From Streptomyces xantholiticus (GTDB lineage: Bacteria > Actinomycetota > Actinomycetes > Streptomycetales > Streptomycetaceae), in the NCBI RefSeq assembly GCF_014651015.1, contig NZ_BMWB01000012.1:124001-188000 (forward strand): DNA of 64,000 nucleotides, in the 5' to 3' direction. The translations under genes were made by a program, and so were the position numbers. The notes beneath the pieces are model-generated. The model was given only the letters and a program-made list of their open reading frames with translations. It ran no database searches and was not told the origin of the DNA. Of this stretch, positions 1-7,454 are shown piece by piece (within the stretch, counting starts at the first letter, position 1; every line of letters begins with the position of its first letter).

Positions 1-208
1 TGCCGTAGGCGGAGGCCGGTCCGGACATCGGGTAGATGCCTCCGAGCTTGATGCTCTTGTCGGTGATACCGGTGGTCTGCTGGCCCTTGCAGGCGCCGTC
101 GGCAGAGGCGGCGGAATCGTCCTGTCCCCGTTGACTTGAGCAGGCGGTGGCGGTGAGCAGGGCGGCGATGCCCGCGGCGGCTGCCCGCAGGGCGGTGGTG
201 TGGCGCAT
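1..208 (-). CDS. ABC transporter substrate-binding lipoprotein, N-terminal part
   Basis: The first 69 codons of a secreted solute-binding protein are visible; the rest lies outside the window. The protein opens with a short basic n-region, an alanine-rich hydrophobic core and the lipobox ATAC, with the lipidated cysteine at about residue 23, so it should be anchored to the outer face of the membrane. After a serine/aspartate-rich linker it reads TDKSIKLGGIYPMSGPASAYG, a typical start of the periplasmic-binding fold of the LivJ/LivK (Peripla_BP_6) family. It lies 5 bp after the permease stop codon and is the last gene of the liv-type operon. The ligand cannot be read from the sequence. Confidence 0.85.
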   Translation of the reverse strand, partial: MRHTTALRAAAAGIAALLTATACSSQRGQDDSAASADGACKGQQTTGITDKSIKLGGIYPMSGPASAYG

Positions 209-213
209 CCGGA

Positions 214-1311
214 TCATCCCTTTCCAATGGTGGGCGGAGCGGTGAGGGGCTGGGGTTCGGGCTGTGGGGGACCGGTCTGTTCCGCGGGGGAGGCGGGCTC
301 CGGTCGGCGGCGGGTGTGGCGGAGGTGTTCCACACACCGCCGGACCCCCTGTCGGGCGCGGGCAGCCAGGCCGGCCAGTCCCGTCGGGGCCAGATACATG
401 ACGGCGATGATCAGAAGGCCGAAGACCACTCCTGGCGCGGCGGGGCTGATGTCCTGTGCCAGGTTCGGCACGTACATCACGAAAGCCGCGCCCAGCAGTG
501 GCCCGTACACCGATGCGAGGCCACCCACGACGAGGCCGGCCAGCAGGGTGATGGACAGGTTGAGGCTGAAGGAGTCAGGAGACACGAAACCGATCACCCA
601 GGTGTACAAGCACCCGGCGACACCTGCGAACATCGCGCTCCAGGCGAAGGCGAGCGCCTTGTGGAAGGAAAGCCTCACCCCCATCACCTCCGCCGCGCTC
701 TCGTTCTCCCGGATGGCGAGCAGCGCCCGGCCGACACGTGAGCGCAGCAGGTTGCGGACGACCAGCAGCGTGACCGCGGCGACGGTGAGGGTAAGGAAGT
801 ACAGCCACTGGTCCTCGGCCAGGCCGGTCCAGGAAGGCGGCTGCGGTTTGGGGACGGTCAGGCCCATGGAGCCGCCCGTCACGTGCTCGAACCGCTTCAG
901 CAGCGGCGGCAGGAACACGGCGAACGCCAAGGTGACCAGGGCCAGGTAGAGGCCGCGGAGCCGTAGCGCGGGTACGCCGAAACCCAGACCGAGGAGGAAG
1001 CACCCTGCGGCCGCGACCGGGAGCGTGGCCAGATGGCCGGTGGTGAAGCGGTCGAGCATGACGGCCGCCGTGTAGGCGCCCACGGCGAAGAACGCGCCGT
1101 GGCCGAGCGAGATCTGTCCGCCGTAACCGACGAGCAGGTTGAGGCCGGCCAGCACGACGGCGTACAGCAGCACCATCGTCAGCTGGAAGACCCGGAACGG
1201 GGCGAAGTAGTACGGCGTCGCGATCAGGGCGGCCGTGATGACCAGCGCCGCGAGCGGACGTGCCCAGCGCGCGGTGCGCGAAGCGTGCATCGTGAGTTCT
1301 CCCGTGCTCAT
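214..1311 (-). CDS. livM: Branched-chain amino acid/amide ABC transporter permease (LivM type)
   Basis: This inner-membrane permease of 365 residues would pair with the upstream LivH-type permease to form the translocation channel. It has multiple hydrophobic segments, the conserved LLVGYGGQISLGHGAFFAVGAY region of LivM proteins, and the EAA-like cytoplasmic loop around RAIRENESAAEVMGV. The C-terminal tail is proline/glutamine-rich. The ATG at 1311 overlaps the stop of the preceding gene as ATGA, so the two are translationally coupled; a second in-frame ATG at 1290 is a possible alternative. Members of this family import branched-chain amino acids, amides or urea, and the substrate here is not determined. 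Confidence 0.92.
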   Translation of the reverse strand: MSTGELTMHASRTARWARPLAALVITAALIATPYYFAPFRVFQLTMVLLYAVVLAGLNLLVGYGGQISLGHGAFFAVGAYTAAVMLDRFTTGHLATLPVAAAGCFLLGLGFGVPALRLRGLYLALVTLAFAVFLPPLLKRFEHVTGGSMGLTVPKPQPPSWTGLAEDQWLYFLTLTVAAVTLLVVRNLLRSRVGRALLAIRENESAAEVMGVRLSFHKALAFAWSAMFAGVAGCLYTWVIGFVSPDSFSLNLSITLLAGLVVGGLASVYGPLLGAAFVMYVPNLAQDISPAAPGVVFGLLIIAVMYLAPTGLAGLAARARQGVRRCVEHLRHTRRRPEPASPAEQTGPPQPEPQPLTAPPTIGKG

Positions 1312-2198
1312 GCCCGCTCCACCGCCGCCCGGCCGAACAGCCCCTGGGGCCGCACCAGCAGCACCACGAGGATGATCAGCAGTGGTACGCCGATCTTCAG
1401 GTCGGCGCCGACGAATCCGACGTAGGCCCCGGCCAGCGTCTCGGCCACGCCCACGACCAGCCCGCCCGCCACCGCGCCCACCGGGCTGTCGAAGCCGCCG
1501 AGCGTGGCTGCGGCGAAGGCGTAGATGAGGGCGCCGCCCATCATGTTGGGTTCCAGGAACAGCAGCGGGGCGACCAGGACGCCCGACAGTGCGCCGACCG
1601 TCGCGGCCAGCCCCCAGCCGAGCATCAGCACCCGGCCCATCCGGATGCCGGAGAGCCTGGCCGAGGCGGGATTGGCCGCGACCGCCCGCATCACCAGGCC
1701 GGTCCTGGTGTGCTGGAACAGCAGGTACAGCAGTCCCATCACCACCGCCACGACGCCGATGACGCCCAGCGTCGACCAGCCGATGTCGACCCCGGCCAGG
1801 GCGACGCTGCCTTCCGGGAACGGCTGAGGGAAGTCCTTCACGGTGAACGACCAGATCAGGCCCGCAGCAGCGTTGACGAAGATGAACAGGCCGACGGTGA
1901 CGATGACGATGGTCAGCTCGGGCGCTCCCTCGACCGGCCGGATGAGCAGGCGCTCGATGAGCATGCCGCCCGCGAAGGAGATCGCGAGGGTGACCGGCAG
2001 GGCCAGCCAGAACGGCATCCCCGAGGCGACGAGCTGCCACGCCACATAGGTGGAGATCATGGCGAGCTCGCCCTGGGCGAAGTTGACGATGCCGGTGAAC
2101 CGGTGGATCAACACCAGGGCCAGTGCCAGGCTCGCGTAGATCGAGCCGGCGCCCACTCCTTCCACGACCTGCTGGAGGAATTCACTCACGACCCTCAC
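1308..2198 (-). CDS. livH: Branched-chain amino acid/amide ABC transporter permease (LivH type)
   Basis: A 296-residue integral membrane permease of the LivH family. About eight hydrophobic helices are visible, and the N-terminus reads through the LivH-typical stretch GSIYASLALALVLIHRFTGI followed by NFAQGELAM. It overlaps the ATP-binding gene before it by 4 bp (ATGA) and the LivM-type gene after it by 4 bp. It is one half of the heterodimeric channel fed by the binding protein at the window edge. Confidence 0.93.
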   Translation of the reverse strand: MRVVSEFLQQVVEGVGAGSIYASLALALVLIHRFTGIVNFAQGELAMISTYVAWQLVASGMPFWLALPVTLAISFAGGMLIERLLIRPVEGAPELTIVIVTVGLFIFVNAAAGLIWSFTVKDFPQPFPEGSVALAGVDIGWSTLGVIGVVAVVMGLLYLLFQHTRTGLVMRAVAANPASARLSGIRMGRVLMLGWGLAATVGALSGVLVAPLLFLEPNMMGGALIYAFAAATLGGFDSPVGAVAGGLVVGVAETLAGAYVGFVGADLKIGVPLLIILVVLLVRPQGLFGRAAVERA

Positions 2199-2998
2199 CC
2201 GCCTTTCCGGGCCTGGACGGAGATGCCGAGGTACACCTCGGCGACCTGGCCGTCCTGACGGATCTGATCGGCCGGGCCCGACAGCACCAGGCGGCCCGAC
2301 TCCAATACGTGCGCCTGATGCGCGATGTCCAGCGCGAGCTGGGCGTTCTGCTCGACGACGACCACGGTCGTGCGCTCCTCCTCGTTGACGGTACGGACGA
2401 TCCGGAACAGCTCACGGGTGACGAGGGGCGCCAGGCCAAGCGAGGGCTCGTCGAGGAGCAGCAGCGCAGGACGAAGCATCAGTGCCCTGCCGATCGCGAG
2501 CATCTGCTGCTCGCCGCCACTGAGGCTGCCGGCCGCCTGGCGGGAACGTTCGCGCAGTTTGGGGAAATAGCCGTAGACCCGCTCCAGGTCCGCTGCCACC
2601 GCCACCCGCTCGCTCCTGGCCCGGCGCCCTCGCCGGTGGCGCAGATACGCGCCGACGCGCAGGTTCTCCTCCACGGTGAGGTCGTTGAACGTGCCCCGGC
2701 CCTCGGGTACGTGTGCCACACCGAGTCGGGCGGTCTGTTCGGGAAGGCGACCCAGCAGCTGGGTGCCGTCCAGCGTCACCGATCCGCGTCCCTTGACCAT
2801 GCCGCTCAGCGCCCGCAGGGTCGTGGTCTTACCCGCGCCGTTGGGCCCGAGGATCGCGCAGATCTCGCCGCGGCCGACAGAGAAGCCGATGCCGTGCAGG
2901 ACACGGGCCTGCCCGTAGCCGGCGTGCAGGTCCGACACCTCGAGGAAGGCCTCAGTCATGGGTTCGCCGGCGGGAGAGTCCTTCACCTGCCCGCTCAC
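2195..2998 (-). CDS. livF: ABC transporter ATP-binding protein (LivF type)
   Basis: A 267-residue nucleotide-binding subunit. The Walker A motif is GPNGAGKTT, the ABC signature is LSGGEQQM and the Walker B region is LLLLDEPSLGLAP. The short helical domain and the length match LivF rather than LivG. It would act on the cytoplasmic side as a heterodimer with the LivG-type subunit to drive import. The gene starts four bases inside its upstream neighbour, consistent with a single coupled operon on the minus strand. Confidence 0.93.
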   Translation of the reverse strand: MSGQVKDSPAGEPMTEAFLEVSDLHAGYGQARVLHGIGFSVGRGEICAILGPNGAGKTTTLRALSGMVKGRGSVTLDGTQLLGRLPEQTARLGVAHVPEGRGTFNDLTVEENLRVGAYLRHRRGRRARSERVAVAADLERVYGYFPKLRERSRQAAGSLSGGEQQMLAIGRALMLRPALLLLDEPSLGLAPLVTRELFRIVRTVNEEERTTVVVVEQNAQLALDIAHQAHVLESGRLVLSGPADQIRQDGQVAEVYLGISVQARKGG

Positions 2999-3753
2999 GC
3001 CGCTGCTCCCAGGTAGGCCTCGATGACGGCCGGGTCACGCTGTACCTGTTCCGGCGGCCCGTCGGCGATCGTGCGTCCGAAGTCCAGGCACACCACGCGA
3101 TCGCACAGTCCCATCACGAAGCCCATGTGGTGCTCGACCACGACCAGGGTGAGGTCGAAGTCCTCGCGCACCGCCCGGATCAGGTCGGCGAAGACCTCGA
3201 CCTCGCCGTGGCTGAGGCCGTTGACCGGCTCGTCGAGCAGCAGCAGCCGGGGCTCCACAGCCAGCGCCCTGGCCAACTCGACCCGTTTGAGCGTGCCGAA
3301 GGGCAGGCCGGAGGCGGGATGGTCCGCGACGTCGGCAAGGTCCAGCCGCCGCAGCAGCTCCTCCGCAAGCGAGCGCAGCCGCGCTTCCTCACGCCGCACC
3401 CGCGGCAGCCGCAGCGCGGCGGTGAGATACCCTGTGCGGCCCCGGTGGTGAGCGCCGACCATCACATTCTCCCGGACCGTGAGGTGCTGGAACAGGCCCA
3501 GGTTCTGGAAGGTGCGGGCGATGCCGTGCCCGGCCACGGCGTGCGGTGGCAGGGACAGCAGGTCCTCGCCTTCGTAGCACACCGTGCCCTCGTCGGGCGT
3601 GCAACGCCGGGTCAGGCAGTTGAAGAGCGTGGTCTTGCCCGCTCCGTTGGGCCCGATGAGGCCCACGGCGGTGCCCTGCTCGACGGCGAATCCGACGCCG
3701 TCCAGAGCGGTGATTCCGCCGAAACGCATGGTGATGCCGTCGACCGTGAGCAT
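2995..3753 (-). CDS. livG: ABC transporter ATP-binding protein (LivG type)
   Basis: First gene of the liv-type operon, 252 residues. It has Walker A GPNGAGKTT, a signature region in the relaxed form seen in LivG proteins (LPFGTLKRVELARAL) and Walker B LLLLDEPVNGL. I chose the ATG at 3753 because the protein then begins directly with the ABC domain (MLTVDGITMRFGG) and a GGAGC ribosome site lies just upstream; the reading frame stays open to 3903 but that extension is not ABC-like. The 189 bp to the divergent PucR-type gene hold a pair of inverted 13-mers. Confidence 0.9.
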   Translation of the reverse strand: MLTVDGITMRFGGITALDGVGFAVEQGTAVGLIGPNGAGKTTLFNCLTRRCTPDEGTVCYEGEDLLSLPPHAVAGHGIARTFQNLGLFQHLTVRENVMVGAHHRGRTGYLTAALRLPRVRREEARLRSLAEELLRRLDLADVADHPASGLPFGTLKRVELARALAVEPRLLLLDEPVNGLSHGEVEVFADLIRAVREDFDLTLVVVEHHMGFVMGLCDRVVCLDFGRTIADGPPEQVQRDPAVIEAYLGAAA

Positions 3754-3833
3754 GTGCTCCGCCCTTTCGACAAGGTCCCTGGGGGGTGGGCGAGCGCCAC
3801 AGTAGGAGGGCCCCGTCTGCGCGGGCATTGGGT

Positions 3834-3919
3834 GTGACCACTCAACTTCACGGCCGTCGCCCTGTTCACCGCGCACAATCCGACGTGAAGAACCGGTCCC
3901 CACCCTGTTGACTGGTCAC
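3834..3919. promoter_or_regulatory. Paired inverted 13-mers between liv operon and pucR-type gene
   Basis: GTGACCACTCAAC at 3834-3846 and GTTGACTGGTCAC at 3907-3919 are inverted copies with one mismatch, separated by 60 bp in the divergent intergenic region. The second copy contains TTGACT (3908-3913). Seventeen bases further is GACGAT (3931-3936), which would place transcription start at or next to the ATG at 3943, so the regulator mRNA may be leaderless; no ribosome site precedes that ATG. I infer that these are binding sites for the adjacent regulator; this is not proven. Confidence 0.5.
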
Positions 3920-3942
3920 GATTCGGCGACGACGATCGCGCC

Positions 3943-5241
3943 ATGCATCCCGCGATCGTTCCGAGTGTGCCTCCCCTGACCGAGCCGCTGCGCCGCGAGC
4001 GGCTGCGGATCCTGTGGGCCGTGAAGGAGCGCGTGGAGCAGGTGACGGAGGCCGCGCTTGCGATGATGCGAGCCGAGATACCCGCCTACGCGGTGCAGGA
4101 CGAGCACTTCTTCGAGGACGTGCGTCACCAGGTGCTGTCGCACTACCGGGTCCAACTGGCGCTGCTGGCGGGCGAGCGGGGCTTCGCCTCCGAGGAGCTG
4201 GCCTTCAGTCGCGCGGCGGCGATGCGCAGGGCCCGCGAGGGGTTCGCGCTGGAGGACTACATCAGCGCGTTCCGGGTCGGCCGGCACGTCTTCTGGGAGG
4301 CCCTGCGCGAGTGCGCGAGCCCGTCGGCAGCCGGGCAGGAGGCCGTGCTCACCCTGGTCGGCCCGTTGATGCGTTACATGGACTTCGCCAGCACCCAGGC
4401 AGCGCAGGCCTACCTGGAGTTCCAGCAGCACGTCGTGGCCGACGCGGACCGCGAGCGCAGGGACCTGCTCGAGCAACTGCTCGCCGGCCACATGCCGACC
4501 CGGGGGCCCCTCCTGGCCGCGGCACAGGCCTACGGCATCGGTGCGCACCTGCCGATGATGGTGGTCGTGGCGGTCGGCGTCGACGGCGCCCGGCACGGGG
4601 GAGCGGACACGGCGGCCGAGAGCGGGTACATCACCAGCGCGGCGATATCCGCCGCCGGCGTGCGGGCCGCCAGAGTCCTGGTGGTCGTGCGGCACGGCGA
4701 GGTCGTGGCCGTGCCGGTGCTGCGCACGGGCACGGAGCCGGACGAGATATGCGCGCGCTTCGAGGAGGCGCAGCGTCACCTGGCCCGGGACGGAACGGTC
4801 CTGGCGATGGGCATCAGCACGGTGGCCGGGGGAACGGCCGAACTGCCGCGGGCCTACCAGGAGGCCAGAGCCGCCCTGGAGTTCGTACCCAGCGGGGGAG
4901 GGGTGGCGGCGCTACCGCGGCTGTCTCCGTTCCAGTACCTCGCCCTGCGCGCGGACGCCATCGCCCGCCAGCTGGTCGACCCGCGGATCAGCGCCCTGCT
5001 CGACGAGGACGTCCGGCGTGGGGGTTCGCTCGCGGCCACAATACGGGCGTTCGCCGATGCGGATCTGAACCTGAGGCTGGCGGCGGAGCGGCTGCAGGTG
5101 CACCACAACACGGCGCACTACCGCTTGCGCCGCATCGAGGAGCGCACCGGCCGTAACCCGCGCCGGATCGCCGATCTGCTGGAACTGCTGGTCGCTCTCG
5201 CCATCCGCGACGCGCCCTGGGAAACGGAGGACGTGCAGTGA
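3943..5241 (+). CDS. PucR/CdaR-type transcriptional regulator
   Basis: A 432-residue cytoplasmic regulator. The N-terminal half (about 20-150) resembles the RsbT co-antagonist/RsbRD-like helical domain found in actinobacterial PucR proteins. A GGDEF-like middle region follows. The C-terminal PucR helix-turn-helix is clear at about 365-420 (NLRLAAERLQVHHNTAHYRL). Such proteins usually sense a small nitrogen-rich or aromatic metabolite and control adjacent catabolic or transport genes. Its divergent position makes the liv-type operon the obvious target, by inference. The ATG has no ribosome site and fits a leaderless start. Its stop overlaps the next start as GTGA. Confidence 0.88.
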   Translation: MHPAIVPSVPPLTEPLRRERLRILWAVKERVEQVTEAALAMMRAEIPAYAVQDEHFFEDVRHQVLSHYRVQLALLAGERGFASEELAFSRAAAMRRAREGFALEDYISAFRVGRHVFWEALRECASPSAAGQEAVLTLVGPLMRYMDFASTQAAQAYLEFQQHVVADADRERRDLLEQLLAGHMPTRGPLLAAAQAYGIGAHLPMMVVVAVGVDGARHGGADTAAESGYITSAAISAAGVRAARVLVVVRHGEVVAVPVLRTGTEPDEICARFEEAQRHLARDGTVLAMGISTVAGGTAELPRAYQEARAALEFVPSGGGVAALPRLSPFQYLALRADAIARQLVDPRISALLDEDVRRGGSLAATIRAFADADLNLRLAAERLQVHHNTAHYRLRRIEERTGRNPRRIADLLELLVALAIRDAPWETEDVQ

Positions 5242-5933
5242 GCCAAACTCGTCCGGAGCCGACGGCCGGTTCACCGCAGGCGTCGGCGAAGACCGTGGCG
5301 GAGGGGGTGGAGGCCGCGGCTGGTGCGACGGTGCAGACTCCCGCAGAGGCCGCGGCCGCCGCGGAAGTCTCGGTGCGGCGCGCATTGCTGGACGCGGCGC
5401 TCGATGTGTTCACCGAGCGCGGCTACGGCAATGCGAGCGTGACGGAGATCGCGGCGCGTTCGGGCATCGCCGTCGGCAGCCTTTTCCACCACTACGGCGG
5501 CAAGAGGGGCCTGTACCTGGCGTTGTGGGAGGAGTTCCAGGAAGAGCAGGAGCAGCGGACCGCGGCGGTGGTGGCGGCAGCGCGGCAGCACGGCGTGACC
5601 GACCCGATGGCACTGTTCCTCGCGGGGGCGAGGGCGTATCTCGAGGGCGCCTGGGTGCGCCGGCGCATGGGCAGGTTGCTGCAGCAGGAGGACGGTCCGG
5701 TCGGTTTCGGCGCACTGCGGCGGCAGTGGGACCGCTCGTGGGTACGGCGCAACGCCAAGCTGCTCAAGGTGGATGAGACCCGGCGGGCCTGCCGGCTCCG
5801 GGGTGTCGTGCTGACCAGGGTGATCAGGGGTGTCGCCGAAGAGCTGAGCGACTGCGCGGACATGGCAGAAGCCCAGGAGATCATCGAGGAAGTCTGCGGC
5901 ATCCTGGCGCACCTGTCGAAGCCCCCCGGGTGA
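5238..5933 (+). CDS. TetR family transcriptional regulator
   Basis: A 231-residue regulator starting at GTG 5238, coupled by 4 bp to the PucR-type gene. The first 45 residues are a low-complexity alanine/threonine-rich extension. The TetR DNA-binding domain follows at about 47-93 (DVFTERGYGNASVTEIAARS, then the YF-type SLFHHYGGKRGLY). The C-terminal ligand domain is not assignable to a ligand. Two regulators made from one mRNA next to a transporter operon suggest joint control of that operon. Confidence 0.9.
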   Translation: MSQTRPEPTAGSPQASAKTVAEGVEAAAGATVQTPAEAAAAAEVSVRRALLDAALDVFTERGYGNASVTEIAARSGIAVGSLFHHYGGKRGLYLALWEEFQEEQEQRTAAVVAAARQHGVTDPMALFLAGARAYLEGAWVRRRMGRLLQQEDGPVGFGALRRQWDRSWVRRNAKLLKVDETRRACRLRGVVLTRVIRGVAEELSDCADMAEAQEIIEEVCGILAHLSKPPG

Positions 5934-5977
5934 CCGGCGCGCCACCAGGGGCATCCGCTCGTGCGGTGCAACGGCTT

Positions 5978-5992
5978 CCGAACGATGTTCGG
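5978..5992. promoter_or_regulatory. TetR-type operator, site 1
   Basis: The perfect palindrome CCGAAC-GAT-GTTCGG lies 77 bp before the second TetR gene. A near-identical copy lies upstream of the downstream symporter genes (6816-6830). A possible -10 hexamer TAGGAT is at 6007-6012, which would put the palindrome over the -35 position. By inference this is the autoregulatory operator of the TetR protein starting at 6069. Confidence 0.65.
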
Positions 5993-6068
5993 TCACCCAG
6001 GGTAGGTAGGATGAAGCCTGAAGCGGGGCGCTGCTGACCTTGGCGCCTCAAGGGGTGGGGGTGCATCG

Positions 6069-6719
6069 GTGGGCCGACCGACCAAGCCGATTCTCAGCCG
6101 CGGGCGCATCTGCGCCGCGGCGCTGGCGATCGTGGACCAGGACGGGCTTGCCGAACTCTCGATGCGCAGGCTCGCACGGGAACTCGGGGTTCAGGTCTCC
6201 TCGCTCTACGAGCACGTCAAGACCAAGGACGACGTCCTCAACGAAGTCGCCAACACCATCATGGAGGACGTGGAGGTTTCCGGCTTCGAGACCGGCGACT
6301 GGCGGCACGGCGTGGCCTCCTGGGCCCGTTCCTACCGCGCCGCGCTGGCTGCGCATCCTCAGATCGTCCCGTTCCTGGCCTATGGCCCTGCCCGCCGTGA
6401 GGCCTCCCTGCGGCGCGCCGACGCCGTTCACGGCGGCCTCGTGGGCGCCGGCTGGCCGCCGCGCTATGCCACATTGATCGGTGCCTCCACCAAGTACCTG
6501 GTCATCGGATCCGCGATGAGTTCGTTCGCCGGGGGGTTCGACGACGACGTCCAGGTCTACGTCGAGCGCTATCCACACCTGGCGGGGGCGCACCGCCTGC
6601 GCGGCCGCGCAGGCGTGATCGACCGGGACAGCTTCGAACTCGCCCTGGAAATGTTCCTCGACGGCCTCACCGCACTGCACGCCCGTGTCGCTGCGCCTCC
6701 GGAGCCCGCCGGGCCCTGA
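6069..6719 (+). CDS. TetR family regulator, probable repressor of the downstream symporter operon
   Basis: A 216-residue TetR protein starting at GTG 6069. The DNA-binding domain spans about residues 10-57 (AALAIVDQDGLAELSMRRLA, then VQVSSLYEHVKTKDDVL). The C-terminal domain (about 80-205) resembles the TetR_C family found in AcrR/TetR-class regulators of transport genes. Identical-type palindromes lie upstream of this gene and upstream of the DUF485/symporter pair, so autoregulation plus control of that pair is a good inference. The inducer is unknown but may be the transported carboxylate. Confidence 0.88.
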   Translation: MGRPTKPILSRGRICAAALAIVDQDGLAELSMRRLARELGVQVSSLYEHVKTKDDVLNEVANTIMEDVEVSGFETGDWRHGVASWARSYRAALAAHPQIVPFLAYGPARREASLRRADAVHGGLVGAGWPPRYATLIGASTKYLVIGSAMSSFAGGFDDDVQVYVERYPHLAGAHRLRGRAGVIDRDSFELALEMFLDGLTALHARVAAPPEPAGP

Positions 6720-6780
6720 TCGCCCCGCAGGGTCGCAACGGACCCCGGATCGGCGCGGAGTGCGACTCGCCGACGACGTC

Positions 6781-6830
6781 TTGCCCTGCACCGTGGGCAC
6801 CTCTAGGCTCCCCAACCGAACGCTGTTCGG
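6781..6830 (+). promoter_or_regulatory. Promoter with TetR operator, site 2
   Basis: A plausible housekeeping promoter is TTGCCC (6781-6786), a 17-bp spacer and TAGGCT (6804-6809). The palindrome CCGAAC-GCT-GTTCGG (6816-6830) sits right at the expected transcription start, the classic place for a repressor. It differs from site 1 only in the central triplet. The remaining leader up to 7079 (about 250 bp) contains no gene I can support. Confidence 0.62.
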
Positions 6831-7079
6831 CATTGTTCCGGTGCCGCGCGGCGCAACTTTCGCTTGCCCTGGTTCGACGGCGGCCGCCCGTGAACCGGAG
6901 GATCTGGTCGACTTCCCTCGCTGATCGAGGAGATCAGGACCCCCAAGGGCTGAGCACGTCACTGCGACACGGCTCGGACACCGAGGCGTGCCCTGGCGGA
7001 GACCGACCCGGTCGACCGCCCCCGCGGTGACGCCTCGCCCTCGACGCGGCCTGCAAAGCCAAGAGGAGTTGATGTCGTC

Positions 7080-7454
7080 TTGACCAGTCCCTTTGAGCCG
7101 TTCGAACGACCGCGATCGTACGTCGGCAGCCCCTACGCGCCCCCGCCTTACGGCGAGCCGGACCCCCCGACGGAGGTCGAACGGTTGCGTGCGGAGCGCC
7201 GCTCCAGGGTCCTTCCCGTTGCCGCCGCCGTGGTCGGCTTCTATCTGCTCAACGCCCTTCTGGCCAATGTCGCCGGCGGGTTGATGGCCGTGAGGCTGGT
7301 CGGCCACCTGAACCTCGGGCTCGCTCTGGCGCTGCTGCAGGGCGCCACCACGCTCCTCGTGTGCCGTTGGTACGCGCGTTACGCCCGCACCACCCTGGAT
7401 CCGCTGGCCGAGAGCGTGCGGGCCGGGCTCGAACCAAGAGGGAGACTTCGGTGA
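7080..7454 (+). CDS. DUF485 family small membrane protein
   Basis: A 124-residue protein starting at TTG 7080, 11 bp after AGGAG; no other start is in frame. A proline-rich N-terminal tail (about 1-45) is followed by two hydrophobic segments at about 48-75 and 82-103. This is the DUF485 (YjcH-like) layout, whose members are encoded next to acetate/solute symporters of the SSS family. Its stop overlaps the start of the symporter as GTGA. The likely role is an accessory subunit or stabiliser of that transporter. Confidence 0.8.
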   Translation: MTSPFEPFERPRSYVGSPYAPPPYGEPDPPTEVERLRAERRSRVLPVAAAVVGFYLLNALLANVAGGLMAVRLVGHLNLGLALALLQGATTLLVCRWYARYARTTLDPLAESVRAGLEPRGRLR

